DNA of 64,000 nucleotides from Benincasa hispida (taxonomy: Eukaryota; Streptophyta; Magnoliopsida; Cucurbitales; Cucurbitaceae), in assembly GCF_009727055.1 (NCBI RefSeq), contig NC_052356.1:6237629-6301628 (forward strand), written 5' to 3'. Position 1 is the stretch's first letter, and every line of letters begins with the position of its first letter. This document shows, piece after piece, positions 46,467 through 57,496 of the stretch. The notes under the pieces were generated by a model. The model was not told where the DNA came from. It worked only from the letters and a program-made list of their open reading frames with translations, and did not search any database. A program made the translations under genes and the position numbers.

Positions 46467-47825
46467 TTGGTGCACTTCTCTGCGAACAGAATCAACAAAT
46501 TGTTCAATATTGAGAGTAATCCAGACGTAGATGCATTACGAGTGGTGGCCAAACCTGGAAGCACTTGGCAAATTTCAAGAAGGGGAGTGATGATTTTAGC
46601 TTTCAGGAACCTCAGATCGGACGCAAACCTATGGTTGTATTTAATTAAGAATCGTATCATACCAACAACGCATGATGAAAAAGTTTCAAGAGAACGCATC
46701 CTGGCCATCTACTGCATCATGCAGCACATCCCCCTGTACATAGGGAGGATAATCGTGGACCAGATCAAGGCCATCAAAGCAAAACCACACGGCCAACTTT
46801 ACTTCCCTTGGCTGAACTACGCGTTGTGTAAACGCAGGGGCATCCCTTTGGGGGGTGAATATAAGGAGATCGATGGTCTCATGGACATTAAATTAATCAG
46901 GCGTCTACTTCGTGGTTCATCAAATCAACCTGTCCTACCTCCTAAGACTACGACAACAAGACCTCACTCCTCCCAATGCACCCCCAAAAGAAGACGCGTC
47001 CAGATTATTGAACACAGCAATGATGCTTAAGAAGATGAACAAGGATCTGAAGTAGAGGATGCATTGACAGAAGAAGAAGTGCGACCAGAATTGAACCTTC
47101 CTCTTCCAAACTCACCCTTGGCCTTGCAAGAAGACGAGATTCTTGATCTAATGCATCACGATGCACCAACTTAAGATCAAGAAAACCTTAGTTCTCTTCA
47201 TTCCCCTTTATCATCACCAATTCCAACCTTTATCCCTCCTCCAACTATCTTTGAACCAACTGGGTTAGGGACAAGCAATGCAAGAAACTCAGAAGACCTA
47301 GTTGGAAGAACTGAGGAACCAACACCACCACAAGCAAGTACCAATCTTGATGAGTTGAAGGCGTTCATTAGCGATCAACTCAGACCATTGGTTGCATCCA
47401 TAGAAACACTTCAGCATCAAAATATGGTTCTAAGCGACTACATGCGGCAACAAACAAGAAGAATGCAGGATCAGTTTGTCTTTACAACGCAATACATTAA
47501 CCAGGTCCTGATAGGGATGTTTACCCTGCCACCTCTGCCTGCCCAACTAATAAACCCTTTGCGCTTCATGGATGAAGAAGCTGCAAATGAACGCAGGATG
47601 ATGCGCCAACACAGTAAAAATTTGGGGGTGTTGGTTATTTCATTTTATCCATTGACCTTTTGTATTAGTTTGTTTTGTTTTTGTTATTCCATAGTTGGCC
47701 TATCAATGAAATTAATGAAATTGCTATCATTTTTCATCCTTGCGTTTTTCTTTAGCATACCTTTTTTGTTCTTTGGGTATTTTTCTTGTCTTGTGTTCTG
47801 TTTTACCCCAATGATATTACTATAA
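46467..47825 (+). pseudogene. Athila env-like (post-pol) protein, core and tail
   Basis: The first open part (46467-47030) contains FSANRINKLFNI, TWQISRRGVMILAFRNL, NLWLYLIKNRIIPTTHDEKV and LAIYCIMQHIPLYIGRIIVD, matching the plant-transposon domain found after pol in Athila elements (recalled as PF20167). An acidic/proline-rich part follows with two stops (47028 and 47174). The second open part (47355-47825) has a helical stretch, LDELKAFISDQLRPLV to MQDQFVFTTQY, and ends in about 60 strongly hydrophobic residues. These could be membrane spans or simply T-rich non-coding DNA read through. Function unknown. Confidence 0.65.
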
Positions 47826-48710
47826 AAAATTTATAAGTATAGAGTAGGCGTTAAGAAAATAAACTAAGTCTGAACTTTTCTAAAAGGCCAATTACATCCT
47901 TTCTTTCTAACGCATGCAAGCCCTAAATCAAACTCCTTTTGAATTCTCAAAGCATTTTCGAAATTTCGTTTCTCTTTTAGCAATGAGGATTTTGTTGATC
48001 TCCAAAATTTAGGGGTGAGGGAAGTCTGAGTTAAGACGCATTAATCAAATAAGTTCAACAAAAAAATATTAAAGAGAAGAAACAAAATAGAAAGATGTAA
48101 TACGCAAACTCCTCTGCTAATACTTTATAAAAGAAAACATCAAATTGGTAAGAGTTAGATTGGAACAAGCACTTAGCCATAGTTGGATGCTCGCATGACA
48201 CCCATGCGGGCAAGCCAAAATGAAGTTAAGTCTCCTAGACCAATGCATCCTAAAACTCTACTATCTAGCTTAAAGAAACTATATCCTGAAACTCATACAT
48301 GCTTAGATATGAGTTTAGTTGTGAAGGGCTTTCACCCGTAGTTGGATGCTCGCATGACACCCGTAGGGGCAAGTCAAAACGAAATTGGGATACCTTGAAC
48401 AACGCATGGGTGGTCCAAAATTCATATTTTCTTACATGTATCCTGTTTTAAAAAGAAAGCATCTAACACATTACTCGTTTAAAAAAAAAACGAAAATGTT
48501 TTGAGAAGCGAAAGGAGTTGTTGACAAAAGGCTTGTTGCACTGAAAATAAAACATTATTCCTTTTAGAAAAGAATCAAACCTATGTTACATTTTCAAGAC
48601 ACCAATCTCAAGCTTATAAGTGAATATGATGAGAGGTGAAACCTGCACACTTAAGACAATGGAGATAACAAGGAATTATTTTTGGAATGCTCGAGGACGA
48701 GCATTGTTCA
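47826..48710 (+). other. Athila 3' non-coding region with a duplicated block
   Basis: Two similar blocks about 160 bp apart (near 48180-48245 and 48338-48400), each with AGTTGGATGCTCGCATGACA and a following GGGCAAG. A palindrome TGCTCGAGGACGAGCA is at 48688-48703, just before the polypurine tract. No genes. Confidence 0.6.
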
Positions 48711-48723
48711 AAATTTGGGGGTG
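48711..48723 (+). promoter_or_regulatory. Athila polypurine tract
   Basis: AAATTTGGGGGTG directly before TGATAACTTG, the plus-strand primer at the 3' LTR border. Confidence 0.88.
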
Positions 48724-50241
48724 TGATAACTTGTAGAAATACAAGTTACTGTCTCTCAAAAGTTGTAATAATTAGGGTTTTTAATGATAAAATCTCACCA
48801 TTCTTAGAGAAAACGCATAGAATTACTCAAACACTACCAAACTCATACAAAAGAGTGTTTATTGCTGAAAGTTGCGTCACTAATGCATAATATTGAAGGA
48901 TTTCAACAAAGATTCTAAGTGTTGCAGGCAATGTCAATGCATGGACATGCGTCAAAGGGATTTCAATGCAACAAAGGTTCAATGACTCAGGCTATTTGTG
49001 TCAAATTACCACTTGCAAGCATGGGCATCTACAGCTGACGGCGTCTGAAAAGTGTCTGAGTGTCAGGCAGCTAACCAGGGTATGGAATTTAATGTTGCCC
49101 CATCATCAAGCTGATGAAGAACAACACCTATAAATAGAAGAAATCCTACCAAAAGAAAGAATATCAGCTTATTTTGTATAATTTTAAAATTAAGAGACAT
49201 AGTTGTGCTGTTGTGACAAGAAGAACACAAGAAGGAAAAAATCTACCCCCATCGTTGATCAAGGAGTGGAGAAAACTTAACTTAAGAGAGAATTTTCTTC
49301 CATTTCTTCTACACATTGGTTGTACACGAATTTAAATTGAGCCAAAGAGGACAAGAGATTGTACTCTACGACTTGACTCTTTTCTTTTCATCTTAATTTT
49401 ATTCTCTTCATTTCATTCGATTAAGTATTTGATTTTGTAAAGAAAATATGGTTCTTTATGAATTCACATATTTTATCAACTACACTTTACTACTGTTTAT
49501 TTCTTGCCTTGTGTTAGATGCATCTATAACTTCATGCAAAGTCCATTTCTAAACGCTTAAGCCAACATAATCACTTGGTAAAAGTGACTTTAGCTTGAAT
49601 TATTTGAGAGAATAAGCAAGCATGCATTAAGTTAAAAATGCTTGGTACATCTAGAGATAGAGGCACTAGTGTTTTATTGCATCTTGTGATCAATGCATGC
49701 ATCCTAGAGGAATTTGTGTGGCATTCGCATTGAGAAGTGCTGAATAGAAAGTAAGCAGAAACTTAACACATTAACAGAGTAATCAACGAGCAAAGTCATT
49801 TCCATCCGCACCACATCCTTGTACGTGTACACTTCACTTAGATCAACGCATACCATTTGCACTGAACACCATTTTCACACGAACCCCCTATTTTCCACTT
49901 GACCTTTTTGTATATTCTTGCATGCACACAACAAACTTAGTGTAGATAACTCACTCAGCATTCACTTAGGATACTTCTACATTAGCTACAATGCAAGCTC
50001 TGCATTAGCTTTAATCTAAATCCCTGAGTTCAACCCTGGACTTACCAGGAACCTAGATTAGATTTATACTTGGACCTAATTTAGGAAAACTTGAACGCAT
50101 AAATAGGAGTGTCACACATCCCTTCACGCATCACTAACGCATCACTAACGCATCCTCAATGCATCATTCATATTTGCACCATATTTTTCCAATTTCCTCA
50201 AACAATACACTCATAAGCTCGCATCATGAAGAGAACGAACA
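48724..50241 (+). repeat. Athila 3' LTR
   Basis: 1518 bp, pair of 25674-27157. Same terminal hairpin, TATAAATA at 49129-49136, and a run of CACTAACGCAT words near 50125-50155. Followed by CATGT, the target duplication. Confidence 0.92.
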
Positions 50242-50246
50242 CATGT

Positions 50247-50606
50247 CTAATACATTAATGATCAGGATCAGATCATTTGTAGCACTATACAACATTTTTA
50301 ATACCTACAAAGCGGGCCATACTTGTAGTGTCACCAGGATAAGATACTCGACCTTACCCATATACTATAGACCATTTAGGTTATCACTTAAACATGATCC
50401 ACATGTATGTCTCCACATACATGTTTAAGTTACAACGATAACCTTGGATGTTAGTTTATTGATTTATGGTTAATGCAACTAAAATATCATATGTTTCATA
50501 GACAAAAGTGAACAAAATATCATATATTATTAATCAGTAAAATGTTTGTTCATACAAGGTTCACAAACTACGGGACCCTACGAGATTTAGGGCATCAAAC
50601 CCAATA
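50247..50606 (-). mobile_element. Copia LTR A' (minus), right piece
   Basis: Continues 24269-25673 after the Athila element. It ends (plus view) GGCATCAAACCCAATA, the complement of an LTR start with the terminal CA changed to TA. Followed by GTAAT (50607-50611), the target duplication. Confidence 0.85.
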
Positions 50607-50611
50607 GTAAT

Positions 50612-52840
50612 TGTATTATAGAAACTTTTTATTTATTTAATAAAATATGAGATGTTTTATTTGACATTTAGTAGTATTTAACCCACAAACTAATAAACTA
50701 ACGTTGAAGGTTATCATCTATAGCTTAAACATGTATGTAGAGACATACAGGTAGATCATGTTTAAGTAATAACCTAAATGATCTGTAGTAGATGGATAAT
50801 GCTACATACCTTATCCTGGTGACACTACGAATATAGACCGCTTTGTAGATGTTACAATTGTTGTAAAGTACTACAAATGATTTGATCCTGATCATTCATG
50901 GGAAGATATGTGAGCGGGGGTGTCCTATACAAATAGTATGTACAAGACCAGACCATCAAATGAATAGTCTCTCTTTATAACACTGTTGCTACAAGAGACT
51001 TACATTTAACTAGGATGACCATAAGTGACTTGACCTTTATCCTGAGTGAGTTGTGAACTCCTGTCTATGAGGGCAATCCTTTGATTTTTATGGGTGAGAG
51101 TGACCTTGTTAGCTGACTCAATAAGCCTACCATTTCGGGGACTTGTTCGAGTAGAGAGCTAGGAATACACCTACACAAGATGAAATTTACTCCTTTCTCA
51201 ACCTTAAGGAAAATAGATAAATTTCTCCTTAAATAACTTATTTCAGGTCTATAGAAAGGAGTTTGTATAATACCGGACCACAAAATGACTAGTCTTATAT
51301 ATAACACCTTTCATAATTGAGACTTACATTTCACCAGAATGACAATAGGTGATATGACCTGAATCCTGAGTGAGTTGAACTTCTGCCTACGAAGGTGGTC
51401 CTTTTATTTGTATGTATGAGAGTGGCCAGATCGTCGACTCAATAAGCCTACCATTTTGGGAATTCGTCTGATTGGAGAATTAGAAACACAGCTACATAAG
51501 ACAAAATTCACTCATTCCTTTAGTCGAAGTAAGTAGATAAATTTCTTCCTTAAGGACTGATTCCAGGGCTTGAACAATATGGCGCCACACCCTCTCTTGG
51601 CCCGGAAGGGGTTTGGTCATAGTTGGACAATGACTTATTGTTCATTAGAGGGATTGGTGGTACTTAAGGGGTTAGAGGTAACTATAGAGGCAAAATGGTA
51701 ATTTTAACCTAGTTGTACTTACGAGCAATTTGTGAAGGATCATTGCACTGTTGACTAGTTATATCCAATGGACACATAAATATATTCGTAGTGCGAAGAG
51801 TGTAGCTGTCGGTCTTAAGTGGAATGTCCAACAGTTAATAGATGTTGAATAATTTAATTAAAAGAGTTTAATTAATTATTCAAGTGCCATTAGAGGTTCA
51901 TGCTAAAGGTCCATGAGGTCCCCTCTGTAGCTCAACAAGAATTTAATGAGAATAAATTTTGGATTAATTTAAATTGTTCAAATTAAATGAGAGAATTAAT
52001 TATATGTAATATAGTTAATTTTACTTAATTATATATGATATAATTGCAATAATGTATTTGATACATTATAATATAGAGTTTATTTGAGAGGAAATAAATA
52101 TTTGAATATGATTCAAATATTAATTATATGACTTGGATTCATATAATTGAATTTAATATAAATGGGATTTATATTAAATATCATTGATGTGAGAATTAAA
52201 TCTATAGGTTATATTGTATATGATAAATAATTAAACCATAGATTATATATTATATCATATATAACATATAGTTATATATATATATATAATTAAAATTAAT
52301 TAATTAATTAATTATTAATTTTAATTTTTTGAAATTTACAGAGGGAAATAACATCTGTCCCCTAATCTCTCTCAACTTACTCCGTGCATGAGTGTGGTGG
52401 TTATGGAATTTATTCTTCTTCACAAATTTTTTGGAAGAAAAAATAGGGTGCTCCTTGAGAAAGAAAGATTACAGAAAAACTCTCAAACCATTATTTTCTC
52501 TCAATTCCTCTCAATCTCCCTCTTTTGCAAAATTCTAACAGTGCACACAACTCCTTGGATTCTTATCCTAGAGAATACAGAGGAAATTTTCATGGTGGTG
52601 GCTATTTGGAGATTGATCGTGTTTTGTTCGTGATTGTCTTAGAGAAGAGGATCACGCAAAGAAATTCGTTCTTCAAATGTAAGGGTTTATAAACCCTATT
52701 CTTCCTCTTTCTTTAATTTTATTTTGCATGCTGTAATTTTTGTGTTTTTTGCATAATCATGTTTCTGTAATTTGTGTTCTATGAAAACCAAAAATTGGGA
52801 CGATCCACGTTTCTGCTCAGGACCTTCATAAGTTCCTTCA
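50612..52840 (+). mobile_element. Copia LTR A, main piece
   Basis: Continues the 47-bp piece at 24222. It ends CATAAGTTCCTTCA and is followed by GTTTG. Inside is an internal duplication of about 300 bp (about 50935-51190 against 51262-51490), each half with a GGACCA-CAAATGA block, ACTTACATTT, and CTCAATAAGCCTACCATTT. It is AT-rich at 51940-52330 with TATATA and AATT repeats. As no internal region is present, it is a solo LTR. Confidence 0.85.
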
Positions 52841-52845
52841 GTTTG

Positions 52846-54269
52846 CATAAGACCGGACCATGAAATAGCCACTTTTACTTTATAATAGTGTTTACTGATA
52901 AGACTAACTATTTTAATTCGATGACCTAGGTAACTCGATCTTAATCCTGAGTTAACTATGAACTCCTATTTATTCAGTATTATCTTTTGATCTACATGGG
53001 TGAGAGTGGCTTAACATCGCTAACTCAATAAGCCTCCCATTTTAAGTGTAAGACCGAGTAGATAATTGGGGACATAGTCCTGCAAGATGGAACTCACTTC
53101 TACCTGATTTTAGGGATAATAGATAGGTTGTTCTCTTAAGTACTGACTTCAAGTCTTGAACAAGGGGCCCCACCCTTTCATTAGCTCGATAGGGACTCTG
53201 TTTGGTGGTTAGACCTCAAACCTGTTGTTTATTAGAGGATCGGTGGGACTAAAGGAGCAAGATGTAATTACATGGATAAAAGAATAATTTTGACGCAGCT
53301 GTAATTACGAACAACCTATGAAGAATCAACTTACTAATCATGGTTAAATCAACTTACTATGCAGTGAGGAGAGTGTAGTTACTGGGCTTTAGTGGAAGAT
53401 CTCGTAATTAACAAATGTTGGTGAATTAGGTTAAAGAATTTAATTGGTTAATCTCAAATCATTGGAGCTCATGATCTGTAGGTCCACTAGGTCCCCCTAC
53501 TAGCTCAAATCAAACTAAATCAATATGATGAGAGAAGTTGAAATGTTCAAATTTGGTTTAAGGAATTATAATTAATTATATGTGATAGAATTGACGTTTA
53601 ATTATGGAATTAACAAATTGGAGAATTAAATATATTTAAATATGATATAAATAGTGTATGCATGAATGAGGATTCGTGTTTGGAATAGGTGTTTTATTAA
53701 TTTTATATTTGAGATTAAAATTAATTTAATTAATTATTTGAACTAATTTTATTTAAAATTAAATTTGAATTTATAAAATTCATTTAAAAAAATCAAAATT
53801 CATTTTAAATTGATTTTATGAAAATTAATTTAAAAAGAAAATATGTTTGGAAAGTGGGTTTTTCCCACTTTCTTCACTTATTTTAACACCTTGGTTTTCA
53901 ATAAATTAGTGGTTTAATTGCTGTTAATTTAACATGCAATTTGATTGCATTGCACATTTGAATGAGATTTTTTCCTTATCATTCACACACCAAAAGTATC
54001 AACTCTCTCAAATTCCCTTAAATTTATTCACAAATTGGATCCCATAATCCGTTCTAAGGCTAGATAATAGCAGGGAAGATCTAGCGGTGGTCCATGAACG
54101 GTTCGTGTTTAGAATTCAAGAAGAATTTGCTTCAATTTGGATTTCTATAAAGGTTGTGCTTTTAAACCCTAATTTCTTGTTTTGTGCATGCATGCTTGAT
54201 CCTAAAATTAATGAAATTAGAGTTCTTAAGATCCAAATTGCTTTCGCATACACATTGTTAATTCTTTCA
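52846..54269 (+). mobile_element. Copia LTR B, right piece
   Basis: Resumes at GCATAAGACCGGACCATG and matches the LTR at 37639 (from about 38000) to near its end. The right end, probably TTCTTTCA at 54269, is less certain and the target duplication is not clear (TAACA on the left, TAATT on the right). Confidence 0.65.
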
Positions 54270-55905
54270 TAATTGACATTGATCACAATATTGAGTAGCT
54301 GATTCCTTAGACTTTAGGTGAAGATATGTTGTTGGAGTTTATAATTTATGAACTTGCTAATGTTTATTCTTAGTGTCTAGAGGAACCCCTTGAGTTTCAC
54401 CTGGAGGCTCAAACTCTTTTGCAAGTTGTGAATGACCTAGTCATCTAGCTTGTAGATTCCATGTTGACATTTGAGAGTTGACGAGAGCCACACATCATCT
54501 ATGCCACCGAGGTCGAGTTCTTTGAGGAATTTTGTTGGTCAAATGACGATGATGATGCATATCCCTTGCTCAGGTTTGAACTAGTTGGTAAGATTGAAGA
54601 AGATCCCAAGCCAAAATTTGACAAATCTCAAGTGATAGAGTTAGAGATCAGAAGGCCTCACCCTGTTCTACCCTCTTATTCGTTATTTTTCTTCTTTACG
54701 TTCTTACGAGTCTGTTAAGTATTTTCTTTATTTCAACTCTTTTTGATGATTTGAGTCTTTTGATTCTTTCTCTTTACTTTTTTTGTCTTATGCAGAAAAA
54801 AAAATTTCGACCTATTTGGTTCCTTCGAGAAGATGAGGAGCCTTATAGCCTTATCGGGCTATATTGACTCATCCAAGAAGGGACTAGAGAAATACAATAA
54901 TTTCTTTGTACTTTGACAGAGGACAAGTCATGTCAAGCAACCAACGTTAAAAATTAGCGCTTTCTGGAGGCAGCTAGGCATAAAAAAATTAATTGCTTTC
55001 TTTTATTGCTCTCATAGCTTAGCTTTATGTTTTTCTTTTGTAGGTTTTTCTCCTTGATCTTAGAACAGAAAGAAGATCAAATGAAGTTGTGAGTACTCAT
55101 ACCACCATCCTGTGTATAAAATTGATATCATCGAAGGTTTTCTGTTCCTTTGACCTTTTTATTTTGAGCTTAGAATAGAGATACATTGGGAACAATGTAT
55201 CATTTTAAGTTGGGGGTGGGGTATGTCGTGTTAGCTTGGGGCCCTTGTGCATTGTGCTCAAATAATGTTGATTGCGTGCATGTTGCTTGCTTTGTTGTCT
55301 TGTTCCTCATGATGACTAGTTGATGATGCACTCTTTTGAATCATGTTGACATGAAATTAGGTAGGAAGAAAGCATTTATGATTTTTAGGCCATTTCTTAA
55401 AATATTTTCTTAATTTCTCTCATTCATCTTTGGGTTCTTTGTCCATCTGTCTTGCCTTTTGCTTGCTTAGAATTGTATTATGAGGCCATAGGTTTATTGT
55501 CACTTCGAAAAGCCCAATCAACTAGAGAATGTCTTACATGATAGATGGTAATGTGATATTGAGGGAGAAAATGCGTGAGATATATGCCTGCTAAAAAAGG
55601 GGGAAGAGTCAGTTGACAATAAAGAAAACAAACTATGTTCTGAAAAGAATATCAAAAGAAAGAAAAAAAGAAAATCAACTTATAATGTATATGCATGACT
55701 AGGGGTAAAAAGGGATGCCTTCTGTTGTGACCAGTTAAGACATCCGTGAGAAAAGAGTGGGTACGGTTCCCTATAGTGCCATTAGGTAAAAGAAATGAAA
55801 TTTTAGGGATCCCATGTGTATTTCAGGCTCCTCTATTGATATATTACTATCTTGTGTGTTTTGATGTTTAATGGTTGGTGCTCGATCCAAAGTAGGGGAA
55901 AAATG
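54270..55905 (+). pseudogene. Decayed gypsy internal region and spacer
   Basis: Probably the continuation of the element whose gag-like start is at 23227. Fragments include ATEVEFFEEFCWSNDDDD and AYPLLRFELVGKIEEDPKPK (54515-54620), a linker-like text with stops, and later TTTCGACCTATTTGG with SLIALSGYIDSSKKGLEKY. A purine run GTTGGGGGTGGGGTA (55211-55225) looks like a polypurine tract. After it there is only spacer-like text. No RT or integrase seen. Tentative. Confidence 0.4.
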
Positions 55906-56653
55906 AACTGTGTGAAACTCGAATTTCCATTTTTCCTACTTAAGCAGGTGGTTAAGGAAATTAACTAAGTGAAAGTTAAATCCTATGTTGAAGAGAAGGA
56001 AATTTCTAAGTGTTGAATAGATTTTCCTTGAGTAGTTTTGAGTTAAGCTTTAATTGATGACCCATGCGTTAAGAGGACCCATGCGTTAATTTCTAAGTGT
56101 AAGGTCAAAAGGACCCATGCGTTAAGAGTTAGGTGACATTAACGCATAAGTTGAAAAGGCAACTATGCCTTTGTAAGGTTGGATGCATGATTGACCGAAG
56201 TATTGGCAAGAGGCATTACCAAGAGTAACCATACATTGGAAGCCAGGGAGAAAAATGACTAAGTGTTGGACTATGCGTTGAGGTGGTGCCATGTGTTGGC
56301 CATGAAGTATTTAGGGGTTATTTGGGGCATTGAAGGAAGCCAAAGTGTGGCCAAGAATAAAGCATGCGGCAGCCACTATTCTTGGAGGTTAGATCAATAC
56401 ATGGGGTGCGATGGCTGCAATGGATGTGTTGGACACGATGGTATGCGTCCATGCGGCCGAAGGAGATGCGTTGGTGCGAGGGCATGCGGTTCAAGGGCAT
56501 GCAGTGATGCAAAGGCATACGATGACGTGGTTTGAGTATTGCATTGATGGATGGCATGCGACGATGGAGGCAGACGCGATAGATGAATTGGACGTGAGAG
56601 TATGCGGCCGATGGTTTGCAATCGAAGGGATGCGTTGATGACATACGCGCACT

Positions 56654-56915
56654 GCTATGCGTTGATGTCATGCAACCGTACTATGCATTGATGACATGCG
56701 CGCGGTGCTATGCGTTGATGTCATGCGACGGAGCTATTTGTTGGCATCATGCGACGGTACTATGCGTTGTGCGGCCGAAGGTATGCGTCAATGGTATATG
56801 GCAAGCACTATGCATTGGTATCACACGGTGATGCTATGCGTTGATGGATGCGACAATGCTATGCGTTGATGACATGCGACAGTGCTATGCGTTGGTGACA
56901 TGCGGCGACCTTGTT
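56654..56915 (+). repeat. 26-bp minisatellite, CTATGCGTTGATG type
   Basis: About nine units of 25-27 bp, each starting CTATGCGTTG or CTATGCATTG and followed by ATGACATGCGACGGTG or a variant. Units start near 56654, 56681, 56708, 56734, 56808, 56834, 56859 and 56885; the one at 56760 is irregular. Less regular copies of the words ATGCGTTG and ATGCGGCC extend over 56260-57120. Rich in CpG. The open frames here (56263-56831) are by-products of the repeat. Confidence 0.85.
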
Positions 56916-57017
56916 ACACAAGAGTATGCGGCTGAGGGCATGCGGTGATGCAGTCAATAGTATACGTGTATGCAGCCGAAGGAATGCATTGGTAGTATGC
57001 GATGGCATGCAGCGATG

Positions 57018-57092
57018 GATGCGATGGACGCGATAGTGCTATGCGATCGTAAGCAGCGATGGATGCGATGGACGCGATAGATGCGACAGTGC
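57018..57092 (+). repeat. Short duplication GATGGATGCGATGGACGCGA
   Basis: The 22-bp block starting GATGGATGCGATGGACGCGA occurs twice, 40 bp apart, each time followed within 20 bp by AGTGCTAT. It belongs to the same U3 repeat region. Confidence 0.7.
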
Positions 57093-57488
57093 TATACTAT
57101 GCGTTGGTGATGTGCTATGCATTGGACATCCGAGAGCATGTGGGCACATAGGACAAGCTAGTAGTATGCGTTGAAGGAGTGTTAGTCATTATCCTAGTTG
57201 AACACATATAAAGATGGATGAATGCATATGAAGAATGAATGCATATGGAAGATGGACGCATTCAAGGTTGTCATCCTAACATGTGGCTTGTTAGGAAGAA
57301 ATCTTAAGCATTAATCAAATGAGGTGGATGCATAAGAAGACATGAAAACTTGAGGGCTATGTGTTGGTAAAAGGGGAGCAAGACACCTTGGGTTGCGCTG
57401 ATACAAGATTGCGTTGATGGTGTAAGGAAGAGACACTTGGACATGCGGCCAAGTAGGAGGTGTTGACCTTAGAGCAATCTTGGATGCC

Positions 57489-57496
57489 TATAAATA
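57489..57496 (+). promoter_or_regulatory. TATA box of the 55911-58947 LTR
   Basis: TATAAATA about 370 bp downstream of the minisatellite. Same position relative to LTR landmarks as 7975-7982 on the minus strand. Confidence 0.6.

Larger units (their letters stand above)
25674..50241 (+). mobile_element. Athila-type gypsy element with nested insertions
   Basis: LTRs at 25674-27157 and 48724-50241, both starting TGATAACTTG and ending AACA. Target duplication TATGT (25669-25673) and CATGT (50242-50246), one base apart. tRNA-Asp primer site at 27164 and polypurine tract at 48711. Gene order gag start, protease, RT, RNase H, integrase, then an env-like frame after pol, the plan of the Athila lineage. 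The length is inflated by copia fragments (about 27475-39912) and a solo LTR (42661-44116). Confidence 0.92.

Noticed and set aside
48711..50241. CRISPR-like or other phage or bacterial features anywhere in the window
   Set aside because: No regularly spaced direct repeats with unique spacers and no prokaryotic gene organisation; all repeats are LTR or minisatellite.
56263..56831. Several overlapping frames rich in Cys, His and Arg
   Set aside because: They arise from the repeated ATGCGTTG and ATGCGGCC words in all frames of the minisatellite.
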